This document shows, one piece after another, positions 25,701 through 36,466 of a stretch of 64,000 nt of DNA (its first letter is position 1; every line of letters starts with the position of its first letter). Under the pieces are notes generated by a model that saw nothing but the letters and a program-made list of their open reading frames with translations, did not search any database and was not told where the DNA came from. The stretch lies in NCBI GenBank assembly GCA_003952965.2, contig CM025849.1:10211306-10275305 (forward strand), written 5' to 3'. The translations under genes were made by a program, and so were the position numbers. Origin of the DNA: Morella rubra. Taxonomy: Eukaryota > Streptophyta > Magnoliopsida > Fagales > Myricaceae.

Positions 25701-27660
25701 TTTCTCTTATCTTTACATGTAACTAAATTGTATACTCTATTCTATCACAGTGATCATTTGTTTTTGCTTTACTCGTCTCTCTTATTTTTGTTCAAATATG
25801 TCCTTGCATATCTTATATCTGTAGCAATAAATATATAATAGTCTAGAGATTTATTCTGTATTCATTCTTCTGCCTCTCGAATGTAATTAGATCGTAGTTT
25901 ATAGATTTGGGTTCATTATACACTTGAGCTTACAGTGAATGTTCGGTTCCCAGCAGGTTTGATTTGATGTGAGCCGTGATCATTGCCACCGATTTAATGT
26001 GTACGTGTCGCTGATCCCTCATAAGTTATATATCTCATGTACATCCCGTCCACCCTTCTGGCAATGAGAGATAGCTGTGTAGTATATAGTGAGTGTGAAG
26101 TTGTCTTTCCATCAGAGTTGTGATGGCAATACCTAACAGTCATTGCGAACCAAGAGCGCGCAAACTCTTTCAACACCTAGTGTTAGATGTTGTGACAGGG
26201 TGCAGTTGTTTGCGTTTTACCCTCATATACGTTAGCTTTGTAGTACTACCTCTTGTGTTAAAGTACATTGAATTTCATTATAGTATAAGCACTTATTTTT
26301 ATTGAGGTTTCTCATATAATATTAATGTATCTGCTAATAAAGTTGTCTTTAATATAAAACGTAATGATTGAATGATGATCAACAACCATTCATCTTTAAG
26401 TATTAATGCAATTGTTTTAGGCTATATTAGACAAATATGCGTTACATAAAACTAGCGAGCTTAATATACTACTAGTATAAGTCAAAATAGATCAGTGCGT
26501 GCTGAACCTAGCTATAGACGAACTACCGTCATTGAAGTCGCTATAAATGCGAACTTTAGCGATAGCCATAACGTAACTCTATTCGTACATCATAGTACTT
26601 GATCTATCTTAGCCCACATATTTTTCGCATGACTCAGCGATATCGCATAACTCATAGAACAATGCTAAAAGCTTAATCACAAATATATTGAATTTTGTAC
26701 ATCATTTGTGTACTTACTGACTTATAATATAAGGCAGGAAGAATATCGCAAATTTGTTCTGTCCTCTCTACTGAGATTGTGTAATTAATCATTAGTGACC
26801 GCGTAATCAAAATTCGTATCAGACTTCAGTATACGAACGAACTTGAGACCTCAAAGTTGCGTATCACAAAGACCTCATCTATGTCCGTGCTATTATGTGG
26901 CGCGAAGAGAGTCGTCTATCACCGACCACTAACCGTAGTACGTGAACCGCAGTTTTTATTTTTATTTTAATTGACTTTTTTTAAATGCCAATTAAGGACC
27001 GAATCTTCAGATGAATTGTGTATGCAATGCACGTCTGATCGCACGAACGATGAAATTTACAATACAATGGCCGGCGTGAAGGCAACAAGTCAATATACCT
27101 TTTTTGCTATATAATGGCAAATCTACGAACAAAGAAATTCATCTACAAGCGCCAAACCCTCTTCACCAGCGCCTTATTCCAATCCCGCGGACCACTGGCA
27201 ACGTTCTAAATCTCGTCACTGGTTGTCTGTATTAAACACCATATAAACCTTCCAATCTCTATTATTAAACTACACAGAAATTTAAATCTCGATCCACCTA
27301 AGAACCTATTATTTTTTAGTGTGCCTGGCTCACGTCTTCCAGTTCGAAGCTTTCGACCTATCTATGTAACTATAGAAGCATAGAGACTCTGTTTGATATT
27401 CTGCGCATTTTCAGTTAGTTCCGAGAGCTCGCGTCTTATCGTACAACCCTCACTGATCTTAACTCAGTTAATGTCTTGTCCGTGTTATCCCATCAGGTTA
27501 TGTCGTCAAATAACAAAAAAATCAACTTATAGCACGAAGCGAGTTAAGGATCTAAAATCTGACTGAGATTAAGCATTTATATTCGTCTTTCCAATTACTA
27601 TATGATACACCTAACCTATTAAACTCTTACTAGTTGACCTATCAATGAATAGTGGGGTGA
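22746..27660. other. Intergenic: clean to about 23.7 kb, then noisy
   Basis: To about 23.7 kb this is ordinary AT-rich DNA without genes. From there to 27.66 kb it resembles uncorrected read sequence, with only short frames and no recognisable motif, RNA gene or repeat end. By position it lies upstream of glycosyltransferase copy B. Confidence 0.4.
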
Positions 27661-27666
27661 CTTAAT

Positions 27667-29055
27667 GGTGACAGATTTTCTTCAGTGTGTACAATATAAA
27701 CTTTTGGTTTAGATGCCGAAATCCTCAATGACTCTTATAGAATTATATACATTTATTTGGTGGTAGTAACTACGTGAAAGGTCACACCTGGCTTCCAAGT
27801 TTTAGTCTTTAACTTAAATTGCCATATTCTAACAACCGAAGCGTTGAACGTCGAACGTCTAGAGAATCCTATATATCATAAGCAATCAGGTCATACGATA
27901 AGATACTGTTTTGGTTATTACATGATACGTGTTTTTCTCATAGCGAACCCTCACAAAAACAACCCTCCATGCAATGTACATAAATGCCCTCCTGCACACT
28001 TAGACCTATGGACCGGGACATCAGCGCAATCACCACGATACAAATATTCTATGCTCTCTAACTTCTTCCTCTTTTCGCAATAAGTCTATATGGAGCTCCA
28101 TTGGAATTAACTGCGAGGTGTTCCAAACCACATTTCACCTTTAACTTGAATTCTGAGACAGAATTCCCCTATACATCTATAGTTTCTCTTCTCTGTATCT
28201 ATCAAGTGATGTAAAAATCATACAGTTCTAACTCATACTTTTCTTTAGATTACTCTCTGCCTAATGCAAGCTCATTTTACCAATGTACCAGAGTGAAAGA
28301 CATCGCGCTCGGCACCTCAAGTCTCCTCAAACTCGACTAGTCTCCCTCAATACTCTGCCTATCTTCCAATTTGTTAATGATTAAAGTCCTTATCCTCAAT
28401 TGGAAAATCAGCTCACCCTAATCTCTCCTTAAATCTTCAACTCTAGTAACACCTCTTATGTGCTCCTAATTACTAATCCATAACTAGGGAAGATGAAGAA
28501 AATGTACTTCAATCTAATAAAGCCTGAATTACCTCCTACAAATTTCCACTTACTCATAAACCATGTCTTGACCATTGCTATTACCTCAAAAGACCCGGCC
28601 ACTCCCGCAAATTCTCTAAAAGTATGCACATGCGTATGAACCAAAAGATATATAGAGTCTCTATATATATCTCTCTTCGTGTAGTACACCGCCCACGACC
28701 ACCATAACATCCACCACCTTCGCCAAAAGACTGGACCAGTTAGCCTCTATTGAGAGGAATCACATCTTCATCCCATCACGCCTCTGAGATGTCCCTCTCA
28801 TCACCTCGTAGTAGCCCAGAAAGATTATATCTATAATTTCTACTCTTCTAATCAAATGGCCATCAGCTCCCGGTCGTCTGACCACCCGAAGCATTTTCAC
28901 GACCATTGGAGCACAATTTCAAACTATGAAAACATTATCTGAAGCAATGCCCTTCGTTTATGTGTCTTCCGGTCCACACCCTAAAGACCAGATGCACTGC
29001 ACATGCTATAGCTATAAGGCCGCTAATCCTCCGCTTCCCAAATTACCCGAATTTG
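27667..29055 (+). pseudogene. Noisy 5' part of glycosyltransferase copy B
   Basis: This stretch follows copy A's 5' region in order but with many extra bases. Shared anchors are gacagatttt/cttca and atataaacttttggttt (27.67-27.71 kb against 1.847-1.883 kb), gtttttctca and ctccatg...aaatgcc (27.93-28.0 kb against 2.01-2.07 kb), 'attacctcct...' (28.53 kb against 2.43 kb), gccaaaaga (28.72 kb against 2.59 kb) and 'cggtcgtctg...acaatttcaaact' (28.87-28.92 kb against 2.70-2.74 kb). It is about 1.4 times longer than copy A over the same span, so the gene cannot be translated here. I read it as unpolished sequence of the same gene start. Confidence 0.6.
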
Positions 29056-29560
29056 GGTATGTGAAGAACTTGGCCGTTAGTTGGCATGGGATTGAATATG
29101 AAACCATTCACTCTGATATCCTTCGAGAGATTTTCCGAACTCCTGAAGAAGAACCGGCAAAACCCTTAAGTGAAAGAGCTATGAGGGTTGCTGGAGAGGC
29201 GAAGTTCTTCCCAAGCTATGCCCACCACGTTTCTATAAGTGATCATGTTGCAGATATCTTGAAAAGAATTTATATGATCCCTGGAGAACGAGTTCATATT
29301 ATTCTGAACGGTGTAGATGAGGCGATTTTCAAGCCTGAAGTTCCGAAGGGAGGGGAATTTAGGCGAAAGTTAGACATTCCAGATTCTAAGTCATTGGTTC
29401 TAGGAATGGCTGGGAGATTGGTAAGGGACAAAGGATACCCATTCATGTTTGATGCTCTGACGCAGATGTTTGAGGAAAATGCAACGTTTCGGGAAACCAG
29501 TGTTGTTCTTGTTGCTGGGGATGGTCCTTGGGCTGCAAGATACAGAAATCTTGGGGAAAA
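29056..29560 (+). CDS. GT4-type glycosyltransferase, copy B, clean middle part
   Basis: This is the only stretch of copy B that reads without a break (about 168 codons). It begins YVKNLAVSWHGIEYETIHSD and continues with ERAMRVAGEAKFFPSYAHHV, SDHVADILKRIYMIPGERVH and IILNGVDEAIF. It then enters the GT4 C-terminal (Glycos_transf_1) domain with LVLGMAGRLVRDKGYPFMFD and VVLVAGDGPWAARYRNLGE. The N(G)VD..F motif and G.AGRLV..KG are the usual nucleotide-sugar-domain features of this family. The frame stays open into noisy flanks on both sides, so any protein drawn wider than this would carry false ends. It matches copy A at 2.81-3.31 kb almost exactly. Probable retaining glycosyltransferase of the secretory pathway; substrate unknown. 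Confidence 0.8.
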
Positions 29561-31870
29561 ATGCTTGCTGGAGATTAATCTGGTGGGTCGGCTGGCATCT
29601 ATTAAAACTCACCTGAAATAGATATGTACAATGCTAGCATTAAGCAGATTTAAGAATAAAATTCCCAAAACTTCTGAGTCGACAACATCATGAGGCTTGA
29701 TATATAAAACTTTTGTTTAGATAGCATCAACTAACGAAGACTAAGGCCTACTAAATGAGACTGTATCAGAGGACTAAACAGGCAAATCGAGGTTATTGAG
29801 GTCAGCTGCATGAAACAATTCAGATGCAAGAATTAATATACATCCAACATGCAAATATCATAGAGAAAAGTAACACGCAGTTTCGATTTTATAATAAAGA
29901 CATTGGAGCCAATTAGAAATGGGCATATCATAATAGCTAAGAGGAAAAAAGTAACAATGCTAACATAGACAAGAACAGAGGTAATACTAATGAATATTTA
30001 GATTACAACTCGACACAAACAGAAGATGACATTAACCCTCCGAGCAGACAATAACTTACCTTAATCCGGCTACCCTATTCCAGCCTCGGTATATTTACTT
30101 TCTCATACATGGCAGTATATACCGCGACTCCATTCAAATCAACAATTGCTATCCATGAGGCAAAAAATATAATCACAACCATATGCCTCAGTATAGAGGA
30201 CGTCAATGAGAAGCAACAATTGAATAAGATGAATTCCTTCAAATTTGTGGACCACTCGACTCGTTAGACTCAAACACATAAAGAACTGATAAGAAGGAAC
30301 GAGCGATTGACTTAAGCTGCTTGTTTTTCTCTTTGTTTTTTGTTTATTTTTCCTTCTTCTGAGTCGTATTGTTCCTTGATATCGCTAAGAAGTGAAGATG
30401 GAATGTGATATTAAACCTTAGGATTTTCAATACAGATAAATGCTAATCAAACATGAGATGATTACATTTTATTTTGACTTCCTAAGTACCGCTTCCTTAC
30501 CCATATAGTTATATGTAAATTGAAATTAAGATGTGATTAGGCAGCTTGAAAGATTAACAATAGAGAGCCTCGCGCATTAACGAGCAGTTAACTCGGTTCA
30601 AATCACAAGGCTGTGTTTGATTTCAGACTCACTAAAGCCTACAACGCCGATGAGTAAAAGTGTGAAATCGTCCAACCAGCAACAGATGCTGAATGTAATG
30701 AAATTCGTCTTAAGAACACTTAATAGCCTCGACAGCTATTCAACTATTCGTCATATTTAACGTAGTCACGGAAATATCCTATGCCCGCCGTGCTTTCAAT
30801 CCAGCCTTATCAATGCATTATTCAATTCCAAATGAATGAGCCGAATTGTAAAGCTGTTGAAGTCTATACAAGCTAAGCCTAATAATTAATAAGATCCCTA
30901 TTCCATCATTATTCCTACTATCTCATAGCAAGTTTAATCACCTTCCCTAAAAAGTGCAACCACATGCCAATGAGTTATAGAATTCTAAGTCCTATCGAGA
31001 AACGTAGAAGCAAGAAATCTAGATACTTGTCAGAATTAACTTTTGTATGGTTAAAGCGTAATATGAGTTCACCTAGCCGACCTTCCTGAATCGATAGTTA
31101 TACGTCCTAGAAATATAATATAAGCATAGAGCCAAAATAAGATTAGAACACATTATAAACTCAACAATATAGGCAATCAGAAATTCAACGTACTACAACC
31201 GCCAAGCATCATTGTTTAAGTGATTACACATTATGTATGGAACAGACATTAGACAGGCCCTTTTCTCCGCAAGCAAAGTTATAACACCCATTACAGAAAG
31301 CCCTCTCTAAAAACCAGTTATAGAAATCATATTAAAATCATTAAAACAATTGATTTGCAGTCCGACTAAATTGTTTCTTCTCATTAATATTACTTTTTTA
31401 GTTTCCCTACTATTTAGCCCTTAATACTTTCACTTGATTGATTATTGATCTGCATATCTTCCTCCCATTACCCTTATCGTTAGAACCAAATTGATCCTCT
31501 CATTTTAATTGATATTCTACATGCATACACATACAGTAGAGAATCCTAAAAATGTCTTATAAGATATGGATGCAAAATTAAAGACTTGAAAGGATCCTCT
31601 TCGAGAGAAGACTCTGAGTAAAAATCAAAGCCTGTAATTGAAGAAAGTCCAAACTATAGTATGCGTTATGTGTAGTATAATTGTGATGTAACCCATGAGA
31701 AAGGGTCTCGATTAATTAAATGCGTCAATACTTCAACCAGATTCACGACCACATTGTAATTAGGGCAGAATTAATTATGTCCTATGGAATGAAACCAAAA
31801 AGACGAAAAATGAACATGAAAAATAGAAAATAACTTAGAATAAAGAGAGGTGTATAGCCTATGAAGCAAG
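29561..31870. pseudogene. Noisy 3' part and downstream flank of copy B
   Basis: After LGEK the sequence follows copy A's C-terminal coding region with inserted bases. For example tacaatgcta (29.63 kb against 3.36 kb), a noisy 'cccaaactcttcgagctc' and 'agcatc' series, ctccattcaa (30.13 kb against 3.69 kb), and gagaagcaacaattgaataa at 30208-30227, identical to copy A at 3746-3765 and spanning its stop codon. From about 30.23 kb it is non-coding spacer. The plus label is left open because no continuous frame exists. Confidence 0.55.
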
Positions 31871-31873
31871 GTC

Positions 31874-33367
31874 CTAATAATAAAGTGAAAGAAAATGAAA
31901 ATTAGCCAAGTATGAAATTTTTACAGATTATAAAATACAACATTTCCACAAACAAATCCACTTGCCACCAATTTCCTCGCGATGCGCTGTTTGAGTTGTT
32001 TCCATTTGGATCGTCTTCTCCGGATTCCTGGAACTAATTATACATCACAAAGATATGACCATAATTAGTTTTACCTATAATTTGCAAACTACTCGAGCTG
32101 ACAATATCATGCTACCAAATGTGTATGAATGGTGACATGATAGAGACTCACTACAGTGTACGATCCAGATGACTGGGTACTTGGGGAATGAGAATAGATG
32201 TCTTGCCCACCGTAGTACAGAGATGAACTTAGATGACATGGTTCCATCCTTTCTTCCTGGAAAATTGAACCCCTGTCCTTGTTGGGTATGCTGTAGCATC
32301 CGCCCCCCTTACCGATAGCTACATAGAGTTGGAGAAAATGCAAAGCCTTGAGGGATACTGTCCAGACATATAGCTTAAATATCAATGTACTCAGAATTCT
32401 GGAGATTGCAAGGAAGATAATCTATAATTAGACGACCCCAAAATAAGAAAATGCATCCTATTGTTAGAAATGAAAGTTCTAAGACTTTTAGCTCTTTTGG
32501 ACATAGGAACTACTTTGGTAAGCAAATAAACTAGTTATACTTTTGTACAACTTTGCAGAAGAACAAACAAAACAGTAGGAGAGAGGGAGAGAGAAGAGGA
32601 GAGAGAAAGAGAGTTCAGCTTTATTGGCATAAAACTAAACAGCAGGTGCTATTACAGAAAATCTCCGCTCCAAAATGAAGTTCAATATATTCTCCATTCC
32701 TGAAAGAAATACGGAAGAACAGAAAAAGAAACTAAATGAGCCTCAATCATGAACCTTGAGTTCCTTGTTTCATATCCCATGTTTGATTTCCCGAGTGTTT
32801 TTGCCAAGTTCCTATCGCCCCACTGCTCAAAGAGTTCTTCCCAGCCACCTGAAATTACAAAAGCAGATTTTAGATATGGTCCCCGAGCCACCCTATGGAA
32901 CCTCTGGCATGATCTTCCAGTGAGGAAGATGCTGGAATTGCATACTAACCTCCTCCCTTTTACACTTTTTTCAAACAATGAATTAGATACACTTCATTCA
33001 TCTCGTGAAATTAGAAAACAAGGTAGGTTTTAGAGTGATGACTAAGGAGTGAGGAAATGAAGCACAAGAACAATATGCAGGGGTCCATATAAGCGAAGTC
33101 TGCACAACGAGCAAAATATATGGAAACAAAAAACGACAAACAGAGACATAAAAGCGGAAGAAAGAAACTGAAGAAGTTCCAAATTCTGACCAATTCAACA
33201 AGAAACAACCGAACAAATATGTGAAACTCAAAACTGTAAGACAATACCGTTGATGGAAGCGGAAAAATTGATGCAAAAGTTCCTGTCGACGCTGATGGTG
33301 GCAACTCCTTGGCACCAAAAAGATCTGTCAAGGAGGAAGGTGGACAACCCTGCTTCTTACTCTCCAT
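31874..33367 (-). CDS. Small plant-specific protein of the SIS-like (NWWQ/GSLYY) family
   Basis: Five exons can be drawn on the minus strand. Exon 1 is 33248-33367 (MESKKQG..SSLTDLFGAKE, ending FPLPST). Exon 2 is 32755-32848 (GTWQKHSGNQTWDMKQGTQ). Exon 3 is 32152-32318 (FQEERMEPCHLSSSLYYGGQ and DIYSH). Exon 4 is 31962-32027 (GEDDPNGNNSNSASRGNWWQ). A last exon near 31874-31888 encodes SLYY and a stop. Exons 1-4 have GT/AG borders and compatible phases, giving 149 codons. The order 'SS.T.DLFG', 'CHLSSS.YYGGQD.Y', 'GEDDPNG', 'SRGNWWQGSLYY' marks a plant-only family that, as I recall, includes Arabidopsis SIS (Salt Induced Serine rich); the biochemical role is unknown. The final acceptor and GSLYY glycine are unclear because the exon lies at the edge of the noisy stretch. 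It is convergent with the glycosyltransferase. Confidence 0.8.
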
Positions 33368-35300
33368 TATCTTTCTTTTTTCAACACAACAAACGACCAA
33401 AACTGCCTCCAAAAACCAAGAGATTCAAACCAAAAGAAGACCCAGTTGAAAGAAACAATCAAGATTTGCAGAGAAAGAAAGCACAGTGGAAGAAGTGCTC
33501 TTGAAAGATCAGAGGATGTGAGATGAAACTAAATTGCTTCACAAACTCCCAGTTTTATAGTGACACTCCTACAGAAGACGGCACTGGTCGTGCCGCCCAT
33601 GTGACATCATAACCAAAAAAAAAAAAATGGAGAAAGGCGGCGTTCTGTTACAGTATTTTACCAGATTTCATTTCCAAAATTTATGAGAAATTTTGAAAAT
33701 TCCCAAGAGATTTTCTCAGCACTCTACTCCTACTCTCACTCTCTGTTCTCTGCATATAATATCATATCATCGTCTTTTTTTCTCCACGAAAAATAACGGA
33801 TAAGTGCCACTTGGGGTCCATATCTAATCCCAACTGGGCTTAGGATTCTTTGCCATGTGTACCCGCGGATAATTGCAGTTTGCCCTCTCCAGGAATCTTA
33901 GAACTCTCCCTGTCCATTTCCCCTTAACCTTTATCCGACCCTATTTCCTTCTAGCCAACTTGGCCTTTCCTCGAGTCATTCTAAGGCCTCGATAGACAGT
34001 TAGAAAGCGAAAGAAATCTCGGTTTCTCTGATCCCACAAGAAGATAACAAGATTAGGTCGTTTTTCTACTCAATTGGGATATGCCATCACTGTGCAAATA
34101 GTTTGACTCTGTTCTCAAATATCAAAGTCGAGACTAGATTCTAGGAAGTCTGACATACCATTCTCTACAGAAGTTCTGCAAGCTTCCGGTACTAGGAAGT
34201 CTGAGAGATGCCATGTACATGTCAATCCATCCATCCGTCCATCCATGAGGAAGTCCAAAGTTTAACTTATGTACAAGTTCAGACCCCCTGAACACTCTAG
34301 AAGAAGAATCATTCCTTTTCAAAAAATTTCATCCACTTGTGGGCAAGTTGACGAATTATTTAGGTAAAAAGTAAACTGGAGATGAGAAGGGAAATTCGAT
34401 CGCATCCTTTATCTGTGTGGACAACCTATAAAGGAGAGACAAGATGAGCAGGCAGTGTACAATGCATGGAATGTAGTCCATTGAGTAAGGTTACACGTGC
34501 GTAGTTACACTAGAATTTCTCCATATATATCTTTTGAACAATCCATAACTTTCAAATGGTGAAAGAATATTCTGCAGATGTCGACCATGGTGATTGCTCG
34601 TATATATTTTCTTCGTTTTGTTGGTCAAGTTTGACTCTGGATTGCTTCTCGAATTTATTCAAAATCTGACTTGCATGCACATATAGGTCACTTGATTTGA
34701 GAACAAAACCCACTTGCTATATAGTTAAACAAAACTTTTACCAACTTGTCTTCTTTTTCGACGGCATCGATAATCTGATCCCATCACATATTCTCGTTGA
34801 AACGGATCTAGCTAGGAGAGTGAAAATCCACTTACGACATCGATCATGTGTGACAAAATCAAACTCATCTGCTACCCCATTTAAATATGTACCCTACTAA
34901 TTAATATGAGTATCTAATTCTATTGACGTATTAATACGAGCAGGGTTGATATCATGAGGATATTCTTGGCTTGGAGTGAAGAAGATCACGGTAAGTTCAA
35001 TTATTGGTCTTGAACCATTAGTTTAGAGCTCCATGAGGTAGCTTACTCGACTGATTGGTTTGAAGCCGCCCTTGCTCAAGGTTGACTAGATATTGCTGCA
35101 AACTATATATGTATCATGTCCCTTTTGCTTTGGTCACTCCTAGCTACATGATTTACTTTTCTCGTTTCTTCTTATTTTTTTGCCCTTTGGGTCACCGGCA
35201 CCGCCCACCGCATGCTGACCGCGCATTAGAATATGTTGTCCACATCATTAGAGGAGATACTGTTAAGTAGTGCTGTACTAGCTGTGTCTCGTCACAATCT
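33368..35300. other. Intergenic, probable promoter side of the SIS-like gene
   Basis: The first few hundred bases (33.37-33.8 kb) are the upstream side of the minus-strand small-protein gene. They include a CT-rich tract near 33.72-33.76 kb and an AT motif tgcatataatatcat. A (CCAT)n-like run sits at about 34.23-34.25 kb. No gene is supported; frames are short and unlike known proteins. Confidence 0.45.
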
Positions 35301-35309
35301 TTTAGCAAA

Positions 35310-35368
35310 CATGATCTCTCTCTCTCTCTCTTCTCTTCTTCTTCTCTTCTCTTCTCTCCCCTCTCCAA
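35310..35368. repeat. CT-rich microsatellite
   Basis: A run of ctctctctctctct followed by cttctcttcttcttctcttctcttctctcc. Simple-sequence repeat between genes, with no associated coding region. Confidence 0.85.
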
Positions 35369-35441
35369 ATCATCACTGAAGTTGCGGTCCTTCAGCTCCC
35401 ATGATATTTGTTTAAATTTTAAAGCTTAGACTACTCTTCTT

Positions 35442-36460
35442 TGTGCCAAAAAACTTCTTGAAAAATCCAGTTTAGACCCTAATAACACTTAGACGGGGTG
35501 AATATGTATTTTTCCTCTAATTAAAAATCAATAACAATTTTAAAACATGTTCTAAAATTGTTTAGCCTAGATATGCATAATAATCAACTCAATCAACAAA
35601 TAAGCAGCGAAAAATAAAACAAACTTCAATCACACAAAGAGACAAGATTTGATGACGAAGTGGAAAACCTTTGAAATACCATTCAAAGGAAAAACCACTC
35701 CGGGCTAGCAGCCACCTAAAATCCACTAAGAAGAAAAACTTACAAACAGTGATTCAGACACGGGCAACCCAGTTGCTTGACTCTGACAACCTTGATGTAA
35801 TAATCTAAAACCTCTCCACCCGCTCGTGCGGCATTCCCCTCAACCTTTGAGGTTCTTCTTATGGATTCTTCACGAACAAACTTGTTCTTCAGCACGCCTT
35901 CAACACCATGAAGGTTACAAAGATATTTGGAGAAAGAATAGAGAAAAACTCATCAATGTTTGAAGCACAAATCTTCTCAAATTTTTCTCTCAAGGAAGGA
36001 GGCACAAGTATGCTCAATGGAGGCCTCAATAAATCTTTAGGACGGCCTACCCCGAAACCTAGTAGGGTTTCCAATTTTCAAAAGGAAATTCCAAAAATTT
36101 AGGAATTTTTGAAATTCGCCGGAAGTCGCTCGAGCGTGGGTCGAGCGTTGGTCAAACCTATGTGTTGTCTGTCAAACGCTCGTCAAACGTTGTGACTCTG
36201 TTATATTTTTTCAAAGGTCGCTCGAGCGCTTGTCAAACGTAAGTCAAACGCTATGTGTTGTTTGTCAAACGCTGTCAAACGCTGTGACTCTGTCTGTATT
36301 TTTTCAAAGGTCGCTGAGCGCTTGTCAAACGCAGGTCAAACGTGATGAAGACTTTGGACAGATCATCGACTCTAACTCTTGAACAAATGTGGAACCAAAT
36401 ATACAACTCGATTAATACATATTTTGACACGGAATTATGCCAATACAAAATGCACTAACA
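35442..36460. mobile_element. Solo LTR of a Copia-type retrotransposon (fossil)
   Basis: The element starts tgtgccaaa and ends gcactaaca, so it has TG...CA ends with a short inverted relation. It is flanked on both sides by the direct repeat cttctt (35436-35441 and 36461-36466), a likely target-site duplication. Internal phrases such as cacttagacggggtgaat near the start, and the 'ggaaaacctttgaaat...aaggaaaaaccactccggg' section, are familiar from plant Copia LTRs. It is about 1.02 kb long. No internal retrotransposon genes lie beside it, so it is a solo LTR left after recombination. The intact duplication argues for a fairly recent insertion. Orientation was not decided. Confidence 0.7.
36121..36345. 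repeat. Tandem repeat inside the solo LTR (about 90 bp unit, 2.5 copies)
   Basis: The unit runs from ggtcgctcgagcg through 'gtcaaacg', 'tgtgttgt', 'gtcaaacgct', 'gtgactctgt' and 'attttttcaaa', and is repeated about two and a half times. It is made of smaller gtcaaacg(c/t) words. Such arrays often occupy the regulatory part of plant LTRs. Confidence 0.75.
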
Positions 36461-36466
36461 CTTCTT

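Noticed and set aside
25900-26020. Apparent likeness to the first 200 bases of the window
   Set aside because: A few shared words, but the spacing implies no expansion, unlike the rest of the noisy copy, so it does not fit the colinear pattern and is probably chance.
36121-36345. CRISPR-like array of short repeats
   Set aside because: This is a plant LTR with a tandem array. The units are contiguous, without unique spacers, and no cas genes exist in this context.
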